From: Psoroptes ovis
Lineage: Eukaryota > Arthropoda > Arachnida > Sarcoptiformes > Psoroptidae
NCBI GenBank assembly: GCA_002943765.1
Contig: PQWQ01000001.1
Span: 1,798,001 to 1,862,000 of the forward strand
Length of the DNA: 64,000 nt
Direction: 5' to 3'
Each line of letters opens with the position of its first letter. Positions within the stretch are counted from its first letter, which is position 1. Shown piece by piece: positions 24,066 through 36,700 of this stretch. The notes beneath the pieces are model-generated. The model saw nothing but the letters and a program-made list of their open reading frames with translations, did not search any database and had not been told where the DNA came from. The position numbers were made by a program, and so were the translations under genes.

Positions 24066-24785
24066 ATGAGCGCATCGAAAGGTTCATTCGATTCATTAGC
24101 CGATGAATGGTTTAATTATTTTCAAAAAGATCCATATTTAACAATTTTTGCAACATTAGCTATTATTATGTTCATTTTGATTATAATTTTTGCATGTTCA
24201 TATTGTTGTTGGCGATTATTTCTTTATTGTGTACTACAAGCAATACATGTGGCTAAAATTGAACAAAGAGCTCGGATGCTTGATGATGCAAATTTTTCAT
24301 TGTCGCTTACACGCATGAAAACAAGACGAATACCGACCAAATTAATGTGGATGATGCCTTCATCATCACCATCATCGACGATAACATCGCCGCCAAGAAA
24401 TTCATTACCTTTGATTAATGATGAATGTCGAAAATCTATCAAATATTTACTATCATCTAAATCTTATACAATGGATTATTGTGATTCTGAATTGGTATCA
24501 CAGGAAAATGATCACGATTCGAAAGCTAAAACTCCTACAATCAATGAGGATCAAAACAAACGTAAAGAAATCCATCAAATCAGAGTAAAATCTTGGAAAC
24601 CAAAAATCAATGCATCACCATCATCATCATTAGATTATACACCGGCAGCCATAATTGATTTTGGAAAATCATCTCCAAAACAATCGCCACCAACATCACA
24701 TTCATTATTTGGTTCACTTAAAATGTCAAATTCGTTAGATTTGATACATAAAATTTCGAAAAAAAGAAAAAAAATCGAAAAATGA
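24066..24785 (+). CDS. Uncharacterised single-pass membrane protein
   Basis: Intronless, 239 residues, family not recognised. An N-terminus of about 25 residues precedes one hydrophobic helix (about residues 26-49, TIFATLAIIMFILIIIFAC) ending in CSYCCWRLF. A basic cytoplasmic-type segment (KIEQRARMLDD) follows, then Ser/Pro/Lys-rich disordered sequence ending in a KKRKKIEK tail. The order of features, the Cys-Cys pair at the inner membrane edge and the FGSLK motif near the end echo the gene at 21877 (FESLK), so the two may be diverged tandem copies. AATAAA occurs at 24830-24835. No enzymatic or receptor motif is visible. Confidence 0.72.
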   Translation: MSASKGSFDSLADEWFNYFQKDPYLTIFATLAIIMFILIIIFACSYCCWRLFLYCVLQAIHVAKIEQRARMLDDANFSLSLTRMKTRRIPTKLMWMMPSSSPSSTITSPPRNSLPLINDECRKSIKYLLSSKSYTMDYCDSELVSQENDHDSKAKTPTINEDQNKRKEIHQIRVKSWKPKINASPSSSLDYTPAAIIDFGKSSPKQSPPTSHSLFGSLKMSNSLDLIHKISKKRKKIEK

Positions 24786-26456
24786 TTTCGGATTCAATTC
24801 GATATTCAATCAATCAATCAATCGAACATAATAAATGTAAGACTATTCAATTGTCGAATAATAAAATGATAGCCCTTGTAGATTTGATTGGATGCTTTAC
24901 CATTTGTAATGGTATAAATATGTTGGAAATTTCGTTCATAAAATTTGCAAAAACTTGATTATCACTCGATAGGAAATGACCTTTTGTCATTTGTCCTTCT
25001 TTTTAATTAAAAAAAAAAGATAAAATTTCGTTGATTATACATCATGCACGCCACGACCAACCGATTCGATTGGAAATTATTTGAATCAAATTGCCTTCAA
25101 GGTAATTGCATTTCACTAATAATAACGGTAATAATAATCAACGAAATTCTTTTTAATTTATTGTCAAATTAATATGTCAAATATGGCCATAATAATAATA
25201 ATAATAAATCCGATCAAATCATCGGACAGTTATATGTGTTTGTATGTTTGCTTGTGTTTGACCTTTGAGTCAATATATGCCAGTGAAGATTGTAATTATG
25301 ATGATTATTATCATGAAATAAAATAAATTGATTTGATTAGAAATTGATTTGCATATCCGCTCAGCAATTTTTTTCGACTTGAACAAGAGATAAGACATCG
25401 TGTAAAATATAATTAAATATCATCATGATGTTTATAATTTTCATTTCAAAAAAAAAAAATTATTTTTTTCTAGTTTTTCCTAGCGTTTGCCATCCTTATT
25501 GCTCTCTGCCAATCCATCTCTCCAACTTTCTTTCTCGGCAATCGATTTATCGGGTTATTATTCCATTAAATTTTGTCCAATTGTGGCAATCCAAGCCATT
25601 ACATTTAAATGGCCAATAGCCATTGGCTAACTTGTTGCAGCATTTATTCATTTATTTGTCCCCCTTCAGATGAAAAATAACTAGATGAAAACGCAAACGG
25701 GCTATCATTTCCGTTGTTGCCCACTTGCCTTAGATATCCAAGATGTTGATGATGATGATGCATGTCATGAATATCTAAATCAGTTATATGGCGATGTTAT
25801 ATAACTTACGATGCATATATGATCGGTTCGAAGCTCTGGAGGTGTGCGTACGTGTTTTTGCATTTCATTTCGTTTGTTCAAATTATCGTTCGGAACAAAA
25901 AATCAAATTCATCCGGCACTAGTTCGGATTAAAAAATGTAAATTCGTTTTTTTTCCTTTTTTTTTGTTTGTAATAATTGCAATTGGCTGCTGGCCATTGG
26001 CCATTCATTTAACATGGACAAAGTATACGTGTATTTATTAATACTAATAATCCAGGTGCAAGTGCACAATTCAATATACATTGAACATACATATAATGCA
26101 TATTGGTCCATTTTTAATCAAGTCAATCTTTTATCATTTAAACAAAAACGAAAAAAAAACAAGTCAACATTCGATGAGATGCAGAAATGTTTTTCTCCAT
26201 TTCGGACACGTGTTTTCTCGATTTTGTATTTGTCTCATTTTTTTCACTATTTTTTTTGTTTTGTTTTTCTCATTCAACCATCAATCTCTTTTATCTTATC
26301 GTATAGACAGAGCTCGTAAGCATCGGCTATAAAAATGTAATCCCGAAACGGACATTGAATCATAATTCGAAACATCATCATTTGATTTACAATCATCGTG
26401 AAGTAAAAAAATTTAAAAAAAAAATAGTGTTTTGTTGTTGTCCATAATCATCAATT
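24786..26456. other. Intergenic region and promoter of the Gly-rich protein gene
   Basis: No gene is seen. Several open frames at 25425-26332 overlap in different frames and lack any conserved feature. From about 26328 the sequence is probably promoter and 5' leader of the gene at 26457. Confidence 0.5.
26328..26335 (+). promoter_or_regulatory. Candidate TATA box (TATAAAAA)
   Basis: CGGCTATAAAAATG, in a slightly GC-rich setting, lies 122 bases before the start codon at 26457. Transcription would start near 26358, giving a leader of about 100 bases. A strong TATA box fits a highly expressed secreted-protein gene. Confidence 0.5.
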
Positions 26457-27035
26457 ATGAAATTCAATCAATCATTTATATTATTCGCCTTTTTAGGCCT
26501 GTTCATTTCAACATTTTTCATTGAAATGATTATGGCCAACAAAATGATTGGTGCATTATTATTGGGTGCTGCATTGGCTAAACGACCAAAAATGTTACCA
26601 TTACCGCTTCCACTTCCAGTATGTTTCTAAATTATTATTATTATCATTTTGTTCAGTGTTTTTTTTTTTTTTTTTTTTTTTTGATTGATTATGATTAATT
26701 GTTATTTTAAAATCCTATTAAATCCTCATAGATTCCAATGAAAGTAGAACACAAAAAATATGTTCCATACAAAAAACCGATTCCATACTATGTTCATAAA
26801 CAAGAACCAATCTAGTAAGTGATTTGATCAATGTTTAATATCACTCATGATCGCTAATGTATTGGCTAATTCACATTAAAGCATTGAAAAAAGCTATGGC
26901 GGCGGCTACGGAGGTGGCGGTTATGGTGGTGGATACGGTGGCGGTGGTGGTGGCTACGATGGTGGTTATGGTGGTGGCGGTTATGATGGTGGTTACAGCG
27001 GCGGTGGTGGTGGCGGTTATGAAGGCGGATATTAA
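26457..27035 (+). CDS. Small secreted protein with Gly/Tyr-rich tail (cuticle-like)
   Basis: Three exons: 26457-26618, 26732-26814 and 26882-27035. Introns of 113 and 67 bp join at phases 0 and 2 and give 132 residues. Residues 1-27 form a signal peptide. The middle has a PLPLPLP run and KKYVPYKKPIPYYV. The last exon encodes IYIEKSYGGGYGGGG followed by about 40 Gly/Tyr residues ending EGGY. Gly-Gly-Tyr repeats are common in arthropod cuticular and silk-like structural proteins; that role is inferred. The first intron carries a 24-T run (26659-26682). The splice model rests on consensus sites plus a continuous frame across all three exons. It is related to the gene at 29177. Confidence 0.85.
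26659..26682. repeat. Poly-T run in intron 1
   Basis: 24 consecutive T, upstream of the acceptor at 26731. A likely source of length variation. Confidence 0.8.
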
Positions 27036-27640
27036 GCCAATTTCGATAAACTTAGCCTCTTACTCATCTCATCCTAAATATCATTGAACGGACTAAGCCA
27101 TTGAAGACACTCGCGCCATCATTGATCTGTTGATCAGCGGTGATGCCGATGCAGTGCGAATTTCGCTCTTCCTTTTCCTCCTTACATTGATCTATTCTAT
27201 CAGCCACCGATCAATCCTTAGGCCTTACCATCAACCATGACTGCACCTGCATATATCTTTGATCCTCACCTTTCTGACTCAGTTTTATTCACGCTCAGTG
27301 TTACCTCTTCTCCGTTATCTTTGTTTTTGCTAGGAAATATCATATTGCCCTCAAGAATCTCATCCTCATCCTTTTACCCTGACCTTAATGTACAGAAACA
27401 TAGACCATAGTGTTAAGTGAATAGTGTTGATTACCCTTTCTGTGTTCTTAGTACATTCAAACAACATTCAAGACCACCGAAACCGTCCATTTAAATCCCC
27501 TTGACCAGTGAATATATTCCCATCAATTATCCCTATATCCTCGCCATAGCTTCGGCTAAATCCTCTCTACCTCCTTGACCTTGTCTTATTAGACATATTA
27601 CCGATATAGGCAATATACAAAGTATAACAACAGATTGTTT
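27036..27640. other. C/T-rich non-coding tract, probable long 3' UTR
   Basis: Directly after the stop of the Gly-rich protein gene the base composition changes. About 600 bases are rich in CCT, TCC and CATC, lack the homopolymers and trinucleotide runs seen elsewhere, and are clearly less AT-rich. All frames carry stops. The likely reading is a long 3' untranslated region of a highly expressed gene; a separate non-coding RNA is possible. No clean AATAAA is present; a variant AATATA lies near 27612. Confidence 0.5.
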
Positions 27641-29176
27641 CCTTCTTCCTTATTCATCATCACGCTGTTATATCCTATCACTGTAACCTGTAAAAAAAAA
27701 CCTAATGATAATAATCATTTTCCCGAGCGAATTTTTATTATTCAAAAAAAAAAAAAAAAAAAAAAAAATATTGATAATTCATCATCATTCATCATCATTT
27801 TTTCAAACATACATCCATTAATATTTATAATGATAATAATATTAAATAATAATAACGATAATAATACTATAAAATTATATAAAAAAATAAATAAATTAAT
27901 CAATTTCAATTGCAATTTGAAAATTGTTGATTATTCATATTTTTTTCAATTACACATTATTCAGACGTTTATCGATATTCATAGATAAAATATTGAAATA
28001 TTTGCATTAAATCTAAAATTTGATCAATCAAAATTCAATCAACATTCATAGCTCGTATGAATTGAATTAAATATCCTCTTCATGATGGCACGATTATAAT
28101 TCGATTCGAATTTCGTTTTCAATTTAAAATTATCAATAATTCAAAATGAAGATGATGAGGATCATCTTCATCTTCATCAATTACAAATTATCTTCGATTA
28201 TTGATGCATGATGTTTACGTACATCATTATTATCATGTTTTTTTCTATTTTATATAATGTAAATCAATTTAATAATTTACTATGTTGTATTCGACTCCTC
28301 TTAATTGCCATTTACAATATTTGATTATTATTGATGATAATTTATTTATTCAATCATTTATTGATTATAGTTAACCACGATTAAAAGTAAATTACTTGAA
28401 ATTTTGAAATTATTAAGTTCCGGATTGGAAAATTGAAAATTAAATATTTGAAATTTTTATCAATTTCAAATATTTCGACATTAGATGGCGATCTCATTAT
28501 ACGAATACACGATTCATGAACATCAAAGCTTCAAAGATGGTAAATTTCCCTTGTTACATTTTAAGGTATGTAAAATGGATTATATTTGAATTAATCATTA
28601 ATATAATCATTCACCACCACCATATGTGATAGTGAAATGATGGATGAACAAATAATGAAGCCACAAAAAATATACACGGAAATCACTTGTTGTTAATGTT
28701 CATGACAACAATTGTTAATGATATTATTATTGTTTCATAATTATTATTTTTGTTGGTTTATAATTATTTTGATTATTGACCATTGAAAAACAAAGAAGAG
28801 CACCGAAGAGATGCTGATTATAATAAATAATAAACTGTGTGTGTGTTTAATATTAAAGCTTATTAATCAACAATGAGAAGATGATGAAGATGAAATTAGA
28901 TATAATTTCCTCATCTGATTTGGTTTTTTTTTCAAAAAGATAAATAAGAGAAACTAGACAATAGTCATTCACTGTGATTGCACAAGTAATGTGATGAATG
29001 GCATTTCTTTTTTTACCCACAAACTCTTAATGTGGCTAATCACCAAGAAGAAAATAAGTAATGAATAAGACCAATCATGATTATCATCATCATTTGCCCA
29101 TTGGCATTTGATGCATTCATTCAGATTCAATTGTTTTGTTGCGGTGGCAATCGGCTACAATACTCAACAATAAACA
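27641..29176. other. Intergenic AT-rich region
   Basis: Holds a 25-A run at 27744-27768 and mixed AT-rich DNA. No gene is seen. The last about 100 bases must contain the promoter of the gene at 29177, but no TATA box is evident. Confidence 0.5.
27744..27768. repeat. Poly-A run
   Basis: 25 consecutive A followed by AT-rich DNA. It could be the tail of a retroposed sequence, but no matching body or target duplication was found. Confidence 0.75.
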
Positions 29177-29535
29177 ATGAAACTATTTGAACTAATTTGT
29201 GCATTATTTGTTGTGTTGATGTTTTTACTAATGATAATAATTCATCAAACAGAATCAGGTCCGATGGCAGAAATGCGTGCATTTCGTCTTGGTCAAAGTT
29301 TAACACGTCCACCATTAACAGTTTGGGTTCGTGTATTTTATCCGGTATGTTTTTCATATATTTTCAATTGATTTCTAATTACAATATAATTCAATCAATC
29401 CAATAGTTTCCGATAAATGTTGTCGAAGAAAAATATGTACCGGTCAAAGTTCCAATACCTGTTCCTGTCGATATCGGCTATCCTTCACAATTTTACCATC
29501 ATCGATCAGCGCGACAATTTATTGCGTATTATTAA
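29177..29535 (+). CDS. Small secreted protein, relative of the gene at 26457
   Basis: Two exons, 29177-29344 and 29407-29535, joined at phase 0 across a 62 bp intron (GTATGT...CCAATAG), giving 98 residues. A signal peptide covers about residues 1-26 (MKLFELICALFVVLMFLLMI). The rest is short and Pro/Val-rich: EEKYVPVKVPIPVPV, ending RQFIAYY. The intron lies in the same place and phase as intron 1 of the gene at 26457, exactly eight residues before the shared KYVP motif, which supports common descent. There is no Gly-rich exon. AATAAA at 29692-29697 fits the end of the transcript. Function is unknown; a structural or cuticle role is a guess. Confidence 0.82.
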
Positions 29536-30489
29536 TAATAATGGTAAATCAACATGAAATATTTTTATTTATAATTGATATAAATGCATTAATATAAATG
29601 CCAGTTAAAAATTTGGATGTAACTTAAAAATTAAAAAAAAACAAGAAACTTGTAATGTATTTTTTTTTGTTATAAATTGAATAACATTGTTAATAAATCA
29701 ATGATTGATAATATATAAATTTTGATTAAACACATATGATAACAATGATAATAATAACATTTGATTATAATTATAATAATAATGATAGTCTTTTCATTTA
29801 AAATATTTTGAATTTATTAAATATTTATCAAATATTTACTTTGTTTTACACGCGGATACATTTTTTTGCGCAATATTTGAAATATGTGGTTTTTGAAATA
29901 TGTGAAATATTGCATACTCATCTCTCGTACTCACACTTACGCATCGCCACCATCATCAAATAATAAGCTTCCTAGATTGATAATCAATTTAATTGATGAG
30001 AAGAAATTTAACAAAAAAAAAAGAAGATGCCATAATGATGCAACAACAGATCGACAGATCGTCAGATCGAAGATGATCGTATTCGATGATAATTTCAATG
30101 TTTTTTTTTTCAATATATAAATGTTTTAATGAATTTATATAAATACATGAACTAATGTTGATAGAATTTTTCTTTTGTTGTAAATTGATTAATTAAATAT
30201 ATATGTGTGTATTCGGTTAATAATTGTTGATAATAATAATAATAATAAAAGTGTCAACAAAAAAAAAAATCACAATTGAAATGATAAAAATGGATTATGT
30301 ATTCATGTTTTTTCGATTTTTTATTGTGTAAAAAAGGTTGAATGATATTGATAATGATGATGTTGATGTTGATGATTATATGTATCAATATGTAAGTGTT
30401 TCAGAATAATAACAAGATCGATCACAGATTCAATTTTAACGTATTTTATAAGGTTATTGATGATTGATTGATTATGTTATGTTTTATAT
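29536..30489. other. Intergenic region, convergent 3' ends
   Basis: Contains the 3' flank of the plus-strand secreted-protein gene and, on the minus strand, the 3' flank of the GPCR gene with a candidate AATAAA at 30320-30325. No other gene is seen. Confidence 0.5.
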
Positions 30490-30732
30490 TTATATTATGG
30501 TCGTAGTATTTACATTGTTCATTGTGATTAATGTTTGTTTATTATTGTGCTCAACAATATCGTTATTGTTGTTAATGTTGCTGTTGACAATAATGTTGTT
30601 ATTGACTGAAGATTTATTCAATTTACAACCGTTGTTACTTAATTCTAGATAACTTAGGCCAGTTGGTGGTGTCGCCATCAAAGCATTACCATTATTATTA
30701 TTGTTGTTATTATTATTACAATTGTTGTTAGG

Positions 30733-30764
<32 letters not shown>

Positions 30765-33700
30765 TGTTATTATGGTTATTATTATTAGGAATGGAATGTT
30801 TGGTAGAGATATGAGCAAATTCCAATATGCTTCGCAAAGATTGTTTTGCACCATTTCGAAATTTTTCATTTAGCCAACAGTAAATGATTGGACTGAAATA
30901 AAAAGTTTGAAAATCATCTTGACAAGCAAAAAAAAAACTAATTTATTATGCACTTACTTGTAACATACTGAAGACATTGCAAACCAATGGCACTGTTTTG
31001 AAAATGAAGTTATATTAATAAAATGAATCATGATTAATGTGAAAAAAATTATACAAACCATTATGAAAGCTGTCTGATAGAATTGCATAAGATGTGAATC
31101 AACCAACAGTACATAAAGATTGATTGGTGCCCAACAAGTAGCAAATGTAGCCACAGCCAAAGCCAACATAAAAATTCGACGTCGTTTGGCTTCGGATTGG
31201 CGACGTTTGCGTTCATCGCTTAATTTACAAATTAATGCTCCTTGTCGTGCAATGACGATGCCAATTTTAACATAAACAATCAAAGTAATGGACAATGGTA
31301 GCAGATATTGTGTAATCAATACCTCCACAGTCATCATTAAAGGAAAATTAAATTTAACATCAGGATATAGTACTCGACATCGATATAGAAGACGGCCATA
31401 ATAGCTTTTTTCTTTAACACGATTCCAATATGCATGCGGAATCGACAAGGTTATGGCAATCATCCATATGCCAATCACCATCAGCGCAACTTTTTTACAT
31501 GAATTTTTACCCGCTATTGTTACCGATCGTTGTCGAATCATCCATAAACGATGAAGCGCAATTAATGTCATTGTAAATGTTGACACATATACGCAGGAAT
31601 ATTGTATCAATGGTGCTAAGATGCACAGTGCAGACCAAAATGGCCAACTTATTGGCAACATACGTACAACATTAAATGGAATGTTGAATACTATTCAGAT
31701 AAATAAATAAATAAATAAATAATAATAATATTAATGAGGAAATGAGTCAAATAAAAAATATAAATGAAAATAAAAATTTAAAATGTCAAATTAATGATAA
31801 TGATGGTAATAATGTTAATAATATTAACAATAATAATAATTATGAGCAAATCAATTGTCAATCAAAATTGAATTCATGAATCATTGAATTTCAAATAGGA
31901 AAAAAATTAAGCAAACATTGAACATTCGTAAATGCGTCATATAAATTCAATTTATATGGAATAGGAGAAAAAAATTAAAAATTAAAATCAAGAATAATTG
32001 ATTGGATTCAATTTGAATTTGAATTTTGAATTTTTGATTTGAATTAATTCTCTGAATACTAATACTTTGATCACTTGATAAATCAATATAAATAAATGAT
32101 TCATTTTCTTTTTGGTAAATCAAGCGAATAACATGTTTAAGCTTTTTGATGCATATTTTTAAGTATAAATAATATGAATAAGCACGGAAATGGAATCAAA
32201 CGGAATCGGGCCTTGGAAACATGGAAAAATGATCATAATGCCAACATTGATCGTAGGATGCAAATATGATCATAAGATCGGAAACTAAATTTTAAGTCAG
32301 CGGTACTTAATGCTGTTCGCTTGCATACTATGCAACAGTACAAATCATCGGCAATCAATTTGCCATCATAAAAAGCCAAAAAGAAGAATTATAAAAGCCA
32401 AGAATAAGAATTACGAAAACCAAAAACGAAATTTAAGAATTTCGGTTCGAAATTCTGAATTTTTATTTTTATTCGTTGATTCTCTCTGGAGAATCATCAT
32501 CAAATTTGTTGTTTTGAATTTTTTTTCATCAATTTTCCCTTGAATTTTTCATAGGTTTCTTGGCAATCATTTCTCAATTCATTTTTTACTTTACATCAGA
32601 GAATTTAATTTGTTTTGCAAATTTTTAAATATTTTTTTACTTGAAATTCACATGAAGAAAACGAAAAAAAAAAAACAAAAATAAAATTGAATTTTGCAAT
32701 TAATTAATTGACACTGGAGCACTAATAATGAAAGACGAAACTAACGAAGAAGAAGATTGGATTTCGGCTAAAATTACCATTTGATTGCGATGCTCATCAT
32801 TGAGCTGATTCAATCAATTTTTTGGCTTTGATAATGTAAACAATGCTTACATATCACAAAATACATAAATGGTGCATACGGTAAACGGTTAACCCGTTCA
32901 ACAATAAGAACAAAAAAACAATCATTTAACGATTTAACAATTGTGGTTTGTTGCTGATGATGCGTTCGCTTTTGTTGTTGTTGTTGTTGTTGTTCAATTT
33001 AAGAGTGATTTTGCGGGTTTTTTATGATAATAATCATCGTAATTCGTATGAATTTGATTCTCAAGGAATCTTTATTAGAATTTTTATGAGAATATTACGA
33101 ATAAGAATTCAATTCAAAGAATTTAATTCGAAGAACTCGAAGAAAATGGATTGAAAAATAGATTGAAAACGATTGAAAACAATAGAAACATGAAAATAAT
33201 CAAAAAACCTGAAAACATAATCAAAAAAAAAAAAAAAAAAAAAAACAACAACAAATGTAATCAAAGGAGAACAAATGTAATCACATACATATTATGATTA
33301 TTATTATTATTATTACCATTTGGTTTTGGGTGGGGGATGAATTTATGTGTTCGTATATTTATTTATTTATTATTTGGATCCACAAAAAAAAATAAATGAA
33401 ATAATAATATTTGAAACTGTTAATGAAATGTAAACAAATAAGCAAAACAAATAAACAACGAACAAAAACAACCTAAAATAACGAACAAAAAGTTTATGAT
33501 TATTGCAATATGATCATTATTATTATCATTATGATTTTTGATTGTAATTATGGCTAATTCATGTGTTGAAATCATCATAATAATAACTATAATTATAATA
33601 ATAAACAGAATTTTTAGGCCAAAATATATATTTTTGGGCAAAATATTCATGTTTTTGAATTTCATTTTTCATTCTCGATTCATTTATTTATGGATTCTGT

Positions 33701-36700
33701 GAATTCCATTAATTTTTTTTTTTTTTTTGTTTTATTTAATGAATATCTTTTGTCTTTGAAAAATTCAATGATTCAATGAATGTATGATTCATTGAATAAC
33801 TCGATGATTCAATGAATGTATGAATAAGCAATGGAATTTCAAGATTGAAATTTAAATAATGATAATTATGATTATGATGATGATGATGATATTAATATTT
33901 CGATTGGAACAACTTTTGTGCCGAATCTGAGTGGTTGAAAATTGAATGAATTCATTCGATTCATTCAATGAATTCAAATCAAGTATCATCGAGCACCCCG
34001 ATATCATCATCGACATCTCAATCATTCAATCATTTATTGAATTCATCGATTCATCTAGAGTTTGAAGTGGGAAAATAAAAAACTTTTCTTCATCATTAAA
34101 ATATCACAATTATGATAATAATGATGATGATGATGATGATGTTGATGGTCAACGAAAAAAAAAGAAAAGTTTTATTTTCATTTTTTCACCATTTTTTTCC
34201 CTGATTCAAATGAATCGATGAATAAACCAATCAATGATCTATTGATTAAATGAATAAACGATCAAGGTATTATGTTATTATTCATAGCTTTTGAATAATG
34301 ATTGTTGATCAATGTTCAATAGAATCTATTGAATAGATTAATATGGATGATATGATTATTAAAAATTAAAGGTTTTTAAACTTTTTTGGCTCCTGACCAT
34401 TATTATCAAATCATTATTTGATTTAAAGGTTTGATAAACAACGACAACGATATTGATAACAATGGTATTTGTCGTCAACATTGATGTCGAATTCGCCACT
34501 CCATTACTGCTCCTGCTGGTAGTGAGAACTTGATTCAGGTAAAAACAGTAACCTACAGCCACCAATAACACTAATCACAACACACACTAAGCAATCACAA
34601 CTAACTGATCACAGCAAACTAATCACCGTAATCATCATTTCACCACCAATGAGCACCGTGCCCCATAAAGATGACTTAGTGTCATAAATCAATGTGCCAT
34701 TAGTAAAGCTTCAAATGTGGAAGAAAAGATAACCCTTTAGTTTTGTTCATCTTAAAGAATGTGTAAAGAATTTTAATAGCTACAACAATGATGGTAATAA
34801 TAAAGATAATTTTACATTATTAAATCACCATATTCTTAGACTTTATTCTTTGATTTTTAGACTTTTTATTCTTCAATTCTTCTTATCTATTCTTCATTTT
34901 TCTCTATCCAGAAAAAAAACTTATTTAATAAGGTTTAACCCTTTGATAATGATTATTATCGAACAAAAAGTCTGTTATTTCTATGCAAGCAAAATTAAAT
35001 CATAAAATAATAATCAAAAGAATATTTCGTCTTCATCTATCTCTGTGTTTTTGTTTGTTTATGTTTAAGTATGAAGCAATAAAAATTAATGAAAACTTTG
35101 AAATTCACTTTGCTCTATTCATTCATTTATTTGTCATTATTTCCCTATTCACTATTCAAATATCAGTGGAAAACAAAAAAAAAAGATTATGAATTTTTCT
35201 CCTTATTTTTAATTTAATTCAAAATTAGTTCAAAAAATAAGAGCAACAGCAGCAGCGACAGCCACTGAATGGAATGAACATCATCTTTATTATTAGTTTG
35301 ATTATTATGATTTGAATCAAAAGTAATAAAAGAAATGAAAAAAATAAGAAAAAAGTGAATTCTGAATTTTGAATTAAATGAAAGCCGAGAAGTTGAAAGA
35401 ATTTTGGGAATAAAGACAAAAAACAAAGTAAATTGGATGTTGAACAACAACATAAAACAAATGAGAGTGAATTGCACAAATGTTTTTCAATGCAAATAAA
35501 CAAACCAACAAATGAATAAATATAAATAAACAACCCTAATAGTGAATATCTATGATTTAAGCGAATGAATGTACGATTCCGATGTATGAATCGTAGAAGG
35601 GCCATCATCCATAATTTTTCATCATTAATTTTTTCATTTTGGAGTCCCGAAACGAGAAAACGAAAATTAAATTAGTGAACAAGGAATTTTGTTTATTTAT
35701 TTATTCATATATTTATTATGTACACACACACACACAACACCGCCATCAGCATCATCAACGACAGCAGCGACGGCGACAGTAGCATTCGGTAAGTTAATGG
35801 AATGTCAATTTAAGATTTTATTTGATATTTTTCATCTATTTCATTTCATTTTTTTATTTTCATCTTTTTTAGCCGATCATAAATGGTTTTATTTCAACCA
35901 ATTCTGTACATCGTCGCCGTTGTTTTTTTTTTTTTTTTTTTTTTGGTAATTTTCAAGCTGTCAAACATTGTCCATAATAATAATGATTTCAGGTCTATTC
36001 GGGGTTTATTAGGGTTTATTATCATTACTTTTATTATTATTATTATTAAGTTCATTATTAGTATCATTATTTTGATTTTTACAATCTTCAATTTCGCAAA
36101 TATATGATCGTGTTTTACTGTGTGTGTATCTGAGCATCTGTGTAATTTAAATAAAAAATATCATATATTTGTCTGTCAAACACCAGATTGAACCATTGAG
36201 AATTGAGTGTCTGTATGTGCTGATTAATGCAACCGAACAACAAGTACCATGATCATTCATTTGCGTATTCACATTTATATTCATTTTATACTTGTATTGC
36301 ATTCTATCTCAGCATTTTTCTCAATATACTGCCTGAAAATTGTCAAAAATTCATGAATTTATCCTTTGATCACTGTTATTCTTATCAATTTTTCGAAAAT
36401 TTTGATTTTGTTCTAAATTTGAAGTCAAAGAATCAGGGGAACATCATGACATCAAAAATACATCGTGTCTATGAAAAAATGATAACTCAATTATTATCGG
36501 TTATCACGATGGCAACGAATCACAAGTTATAAGATTTATTTTGGCCCGATCGGATTCGTGCCAAAGAATTATGATTTGCCGATTTTGCTATTTTTTTCAC
36601 CATATTTCTGCATCATTCTCACCATTCATGGCGAATAATCTTTTGTGATCTTATCATTTCATATGACAAAAAGCGAATTGACGATATGATCTTTGATAAA

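Noticed and set aside
25825..25836. GGTTCGAAGCTC, resembling a tRNA B box
   Set aside because: No A box at the right distance and no cloverleaf could be drawn, so it is not a tRNA.
26857..27087. 76-codon Val/Met-rich open frame
   Set aside because: A frame-shifted reading of the Gly-rich third exon of the gene at 26457; the correct frame gives GGY repeats that join both upstream exons in phase.
27744..27768. Poly-A run considered as the tail of a retrocopied gene
   Set aside because: No coding or gene-like body precedes it and no flanking direct repeat was found.
35689..35949. Open frame with CA-repeat (HTHT) and a GTAAGT-like donor
   Set aside because: Lies in the GPCR intron, is built on a microsatellite and poly-T, and has no partner exon.
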